NCBI GenBank assembly: GCA_903897205.1
Contig: CAIUAS010000262.1
Location: 1 to 8,496 of the forward strand
Source of the DNA: an uncultured Gammaproteobacteria bacterium
GTDB taxonomy: Bacteria; Pseudomonadota; Gammaproteobacteria; CAIUAS01
DNA: 8,496 nt
Reading direction: 5' to 3'
Below, one piece after another: positions 6,655 through 8,496 of the stretch. Position 1 is the first letter of the stretch. Each line of letters starts with the position of its first letter. Below the pieces are notes generated by a model. The model was not told the DNA's origin, made no database searches, and saw only the letters and a list, made by a program, of their open reading frames with translations. The position numbers and the translations under genes are program-made.

Positions 6655-7239
6655 ATGTCTGTAGAGTTATTGCATGCCTCTATGGTTCATGGAGTGGTAT
6701 CTATTTTTTTTCCTAATATTAAAGCAGAAGAAAATTTAACCTATGATTATGAGCTTTATAGAGGTATACGCAATAAACCTATGCAAGTTATTCATCAAAA
6801 ATTTATTACGCCGCGTGTTATGTCGGCAGTGGCTATTTTAGATGGCGATAATATATTAAATGATGAAAACAATAAAAATTTTCTCCAATCTAATAAACAG
6901 CCTCCTTCGGATTTTTTCAAAGAAAAAAAACAGCCAGGTTTCTTGCTTGAAATGAAACTCAAAAATCAATTAAGTTTTGATATGCAAGTAAACACCAAAG
7001 ATGCAACTGCCTATGAAAGCCTCAAAAAAATAATAATGTTACTCAATAAATTCGAAATTCTTAATAAGAATGCTTCTGTTGTCGAATCTGAAGATGACGA
7101 GTTTTTTTCAATAAAAATGGACTCAGAAGGCCGAATGGATATGCATTTTCAAGCAAAGATGGAGACTAATATTAGGTGTTTGTTTCTTCTAAAATTTTCA
7201 AAAACAAAATCTTTTGTTAGTTCTTGTGACATATATTAA
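6655..7239 (+). CDS. Hypothetical protein, 194 residues, no recognised family
   Basis: I do not recognise this protein. It has no long hydrophobic segment and no clear signal peptide; a short apolar patch (VVSIFF, 14-19) sits near the N-terminus. The middle is charged and asparagine-rich (DNILNDENNKN, 65-75). Two stretches of alternating polarity, about 96-112 (FLLEMKLKNQLSFDMQV) and 151-169 (FSIKMDSEGRMDMHFQAKM), look like paired beta strands around a helix (117-137). A stop codon lies directly before the ATG (TAA-ATG), so the frame cannot be extended. There is no good ribosome binding site, so the start is uncertain and Met10 is an alternative. TTTACT (6606-6611) and TAGTAT (6628-6633), spaced 16 nt, form a weak promoter candidate. 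The gene is more AT-rich than the rib genes. It may be a lineage-specific or acquired gene; a secreted effector role is speculation. Confidence 0.6.
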   Translation: MSVELLHASMVHGVVSIFFPNIKAEENLTYDYELYRGIRNKPMQVIHQKFITPRVMSAVAILDGDNILNDENNKNFLQSNKQPPSDFFKEKKQPGFLLEMKLKNQLSFDMQVNTKDATAYESLKKIIMLLNKFEILNKNASVVESEDDEFFSIKMDSEGRMDMHFQAKMETNIRCLFLLKFSKTKSFVSSCDIY

Positions 7240-7499
7240 ATACCTTAATTAATCTAATATTTATAACATTGTCAAAATTGTACTTTTTCGGTAATGTTTA
7301 TTACTTATTAAATTGAATTTTTACAAATTTTCGCCGTTAATTTTAGCATGTTTGATATCTCGGTACATATCTATTTAGCAGCCAGCTAGGTCGTCTGTAA
7401 AACGGTGGTTTTTTGCACGAAAGCATTAAAGCACGTTAAATTGGCAAGCACTCCATAAAATGATAAGCTTTTAATTTTGGATTAATAGGAGATTTATTC
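7240..7499. other. AT-rich intergenic region without a recognised gene
   Basis: This 260-bp gap separates the unknown ORF from the ankyrin gene. I see no RNA gene, no convincing terminator and no ORF above about 26 codons. Promoter-like pieces lie near its right end: TTGGCA at 7441-7446 and TAAAAT at 7456-7461, although their mutual spacing (9 nt) is too short for one promoter. A strong ribosome binding site closes the gap. The slightly GC-richer patch at about 7375-7420 may be leftover sequence of older origin. Confidence 0.4.
7487..7491 (+). promoter_or_regulatory. Strong ribosome binding site of the ankyrin gene
   Basis: AGGAG lies 8 nt before the ATG at 7500, the best Shine-Dalgarno in the window. 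It supports this start and suggests the gene is, or was until recently, translated, in contrast to the site-poor starts of mpl, ribD and the unknown ORF. Confidence 0.7.
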
Positions 7500-7967
7500 A
7501 TGTTGAAAGCCTCAATACAAGATAAGCTGACAAAAAATTTTATAGCTGCTTTAAGAGATGGAAATAAAACTGCTATGGAAAATTTTTTAAATAATGCTGA
7601 AAAAATATCTATTGGTTCAGAGACTCTTTTGAATGTAATTACTAAAGGTGGATTTACACCCTTGCATATTGCAATGGAAGGAACAAATGATGATATATTG
7701 GCATTTATTGCAAATCACCATATGACTAATTTAGATTACAAAGACTCTGATGGTAATAATTATATGCATTATGCTATGAACTATAGTAACGAAACTCTTA
7801 TTCGTATTCTTTTAGAAAAAAAACCAGAATTACTTAATACTGAAAATCAGAAAAAAGAAACTCCTTTTCAATATGTTAAGGAATTATATGGAACTGATTT
7901 TTTGAGTAATATAGAAAGCACAATTCAAAAAATTAATTTTAACTTACAACGTCCAAAAATTTCTTAA
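7500..7967 (+). CDS. Small ankyrin-repeat protein
   Basis: This is a 155-residue protein built almost entirely of ankyrin repeats, helix-turn-helix modules that bind other proteins. The clearest repeat covers about 50-82, with the signature GGFTPLHIA (50-58). The next is about 83-116 (DGNNYMHYAM, then a helix ending LLEKKPELLN). A third, partial repeat starts at KKETPFQYV (118-126), and a degenerate first repeat probably spans 11-45 (NFIAALRDGNKTAMENFL). No enzymatic domain, signal peptide or membrane segment is visible. The binding partner cannot be told from sequence. Ankyrin proteins are common effectors in host-associated bacteria such as Legionella and Coxiella, so an effector role is possible but only inferred. 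Base composition is AT-rich, unlike the rib genes. The stop lies about 16 nt before recognisable insertion-sequence remains, so the gene may have been longer before the insertion. Confidence 0.8.
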   Translation: MLKASIQDKLTKNFIAALRDGNKTAMENFLNNAEKISIGSETLLNVITKGGFTPLHIAMEGTNDDILAFIANHHMTNLDYKDSDGNNYMHYAMNYSNETLIRILLEKKPELLNTENQKKETPFQYVKELYGTDFLSNIESTIQKINFNLQRPKIS

Positions 7968-7982
7968 AAGAGTTCGCTGTGT

Positions 7983-8254
7983 GAGCCTGTCCTAACTAAG
8001 ACTAGGTTAATCGTTGGATTAAAAGTGTAGAAGACAGCGAGCTTAATTGCTTTGATAAATTTCTTTCAACACTGAAGAAATATAAATCTTATATGGCTAA
8101 TTATTTTGACAAGCGTCACAGCAGCGGATTTGTAGAAGGTTTAAATAATAAAGTGAAGGTGATTAAGCGCCGCTGCTACGGTATATTAAAACCGGTGACG
8201 CTATTCAAGCGGCTTTTTATTGATATTGAATTAGGAAGAGCATGCTATGCCTAA
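7983..8254 (+). pseudogene. ISL3-family transposase, C-terminal remnant
   Basis: This is the end of a DDE transposase with the strongly conserved ISL3 C-terminal block. From 8006 the frame reads VNRWIKSVEDSELNCFDKFL, continues into NYFDKRHSSGFVEGLNN and KVKVIKRRCYG, and ends RACYA at the TAA (8252-8254). HSSGFVEGLNN holds the catalytic Glu region. An in-frame TAG (8003-8005) blocks this frame upstream. Another frame at 7983-8005 reads EPVLTKTR, which resembles the segment expected just before NRWI, suggesting a frameshift near 8003-8006. No start codon, N-terminal zinc domain or first two catalytic Asp remain; roughly the last 85-90 of about 400 residues survive. The copy is inactive and lies directly behind the ankyrin gene. 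Confidence 0.85.
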
Positions 8255-8270
8255 GCCATAAAAAAAGCGG

Positions 8271-8295
8271 CAACCACGGCAAAGGGAAATGAGCC
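8271..8295 (+). repeat. Candidate right terminal inverted repeat of the ISL3 element
   Basis: About 16 nt past the transposase stop lies a 25-bp sequence starting CAACCACGGC and ending GAGCC. ISL3 elements typically end in a 20-30 bp repeat finishing in GAGCC or a close variant, at this distance from the transposase. The left partner, which should begin GGCTC, is not present in the window, consistent with deletion of the left part of the element. Without the partner the boundary is tentative. Confidence 0.45.
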
Positions 8296-8351
8296 TATTT
8301 ATTTTTAAGCACGTATATTTTTGATAAATCATGTTATATACAATTTGACAA

Positions 8352-8410
8352 AGCTATTACTGCAGTTGCCTCTATAAAATAGATGAGAGGCAACTGCAGC
8401 AAATATCGCT
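8352..8410. terminator. Long hairpin, possible terminator or palindromic repeat
   Basis: CTGCAGTTGCCTCT (8360-8373) and AGAGGCAACTGCAG (8386-8399) form a perfect 14-bp stem around a 12-nt loop. The pairing continues outward imperfectly (AGC and TATT at 8352-8358 against AATA and GCT at 8402-8410). It lies just past the stop of the putative leftward gene ending at 8435, where a terminator would fit. Neither side has a T-run immediately after the stem; seven T occur only at 8418-8424. It may be a terminator lacking a T-tract, a bidirectional barrier or a dispersed palindrome. A perfect TTGACA at 8345-8350 adjoins it but has no -10 at proper spacing. Confidence 0.45.
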
Positions 8411-8434
8411 ATTAATGTTTTTTTGGCAATCTTA

Positions 8435-8496
8435 TTAGAGTGGTTTAGGAGTTGATGGCGCCGGTATCTGAGCTGTTTCCAACTCAGAACAACTCG
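8435..8496 (-). CDS. Possible C-terminus of a leftward gene, cut by the window edge
   Basis: On the minus strand one frame is open from the window edge to a TAA at 8437-8435 and reads SCSELETAQIPAPSTPKPL. The Pro/Ala/Ser/Thr-rich ending resembles the flexible tail of many bacterial proteins, and a strong hairpin lies downstream of the stop. Twenty codons are too few to identify a family, and one other minus-strand frame is also open here. This is a tentative call; extending the sequence beyond the window would settle it. Confidence 0.3.
   Translation of the reverse strand, partial: SCSELETAQIPAPSTPKPL

Noticed and set aside
7398..7416. Terminator-like AAAAC-GGTG-GTTTT followed by T
   Set aside because: The stem is only 5 bp and mostly A-T, and no gene ends nearby; the unknown ORF stops about 160 nt upstream.
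7375..7425. Possible tRNA-like remnant in the GC-richer patch
   Set aside because: No cloverleaf, T-loop or CCA-compatible acceptor stem can be drawn.
8345..8378. Promoter with perfect TTGACA and TATAAA
   Set aside because: The spacer is 22 nt, too long for a sigma70 promoter, and the -10 lies in the hairpin loop.
8451..8496. Plus-strand start at 8454 preceded by AGGAG
   Set aside because: The AGGAG is only 3 nt from the ATG, and just 14 codons fit before the window edge; the minus-strand tail is at least as plausible.

Overview
The window looks like chromosomal DNA of an AT-rich, Gram-negative gammaproteobacterium. The evidence is a murein-recycling ligase (Mpl), a fused RibBA, a pyrophosphate-type phosphofructokinase and strong use of TTA, GAA, AAA and TTT codons. 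A small ankyrin-repeat gene and an unrecognised neighbour would suit a host-associated lineage such as the Legionellales. That placement is inference; no marker gene here fixes the taxon.

Layout. Positions 1-125 hold a strongly foldable non-coding element just past the 3' end of pfp, which reads leftward (126-1406). pfp and mpl are divergent across about 215 bp. This gap holds a good sigma70-type promoter for pfp, a 12-bp perfect hairpin and a weak promoter candidate for mpl. Rightward from there run mpl (1624-2985), ribD (3025-4080), ribE (4286-4894), ribBA (4891-6102) and ribH (6127-6597). Together the four rib genes cover the route from GTP and ribulose 5-phosphate to riboflavin, apart from the phosphatase step, which is usually encoded elsewhere. 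ribE and ribBA overlap by an ATGA. The only loose joint is the 205 bp between ribD and ribE, where the opposite strand carries an open frame with native-looking codon use, perhaps the tail of a decayed gene. I see no FMN riboswitch.

After ribH the character changes. From about 6600 the DNA is more AT-rich and less gene-dense. It holds an unrecognised 194-residue ORF (6655-7239), a 260-bp gap without a recognisable gene, a 155-residue ankyrin-repeat protein with a strong ribosome binding site (7500-7967), and directly behind it the C-terminal remnant of an ISL3-family transposase (about 7983-8254) with a candidate right terminal repeat (8271-8295). A long hairpin (8352-8410) then separates this debris from what may be the last codons of a leftward gene running off the window (8435-8496).

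No clearly new multi-gene system is visible. The points most worth following are the folded element at 17-92, the ankyrin gene abutting the broken insertion sequence, the unknown ORF at 6655-7239, the antisense ORF between ribD and ribE, and the 8352-8410 inverted repeat.
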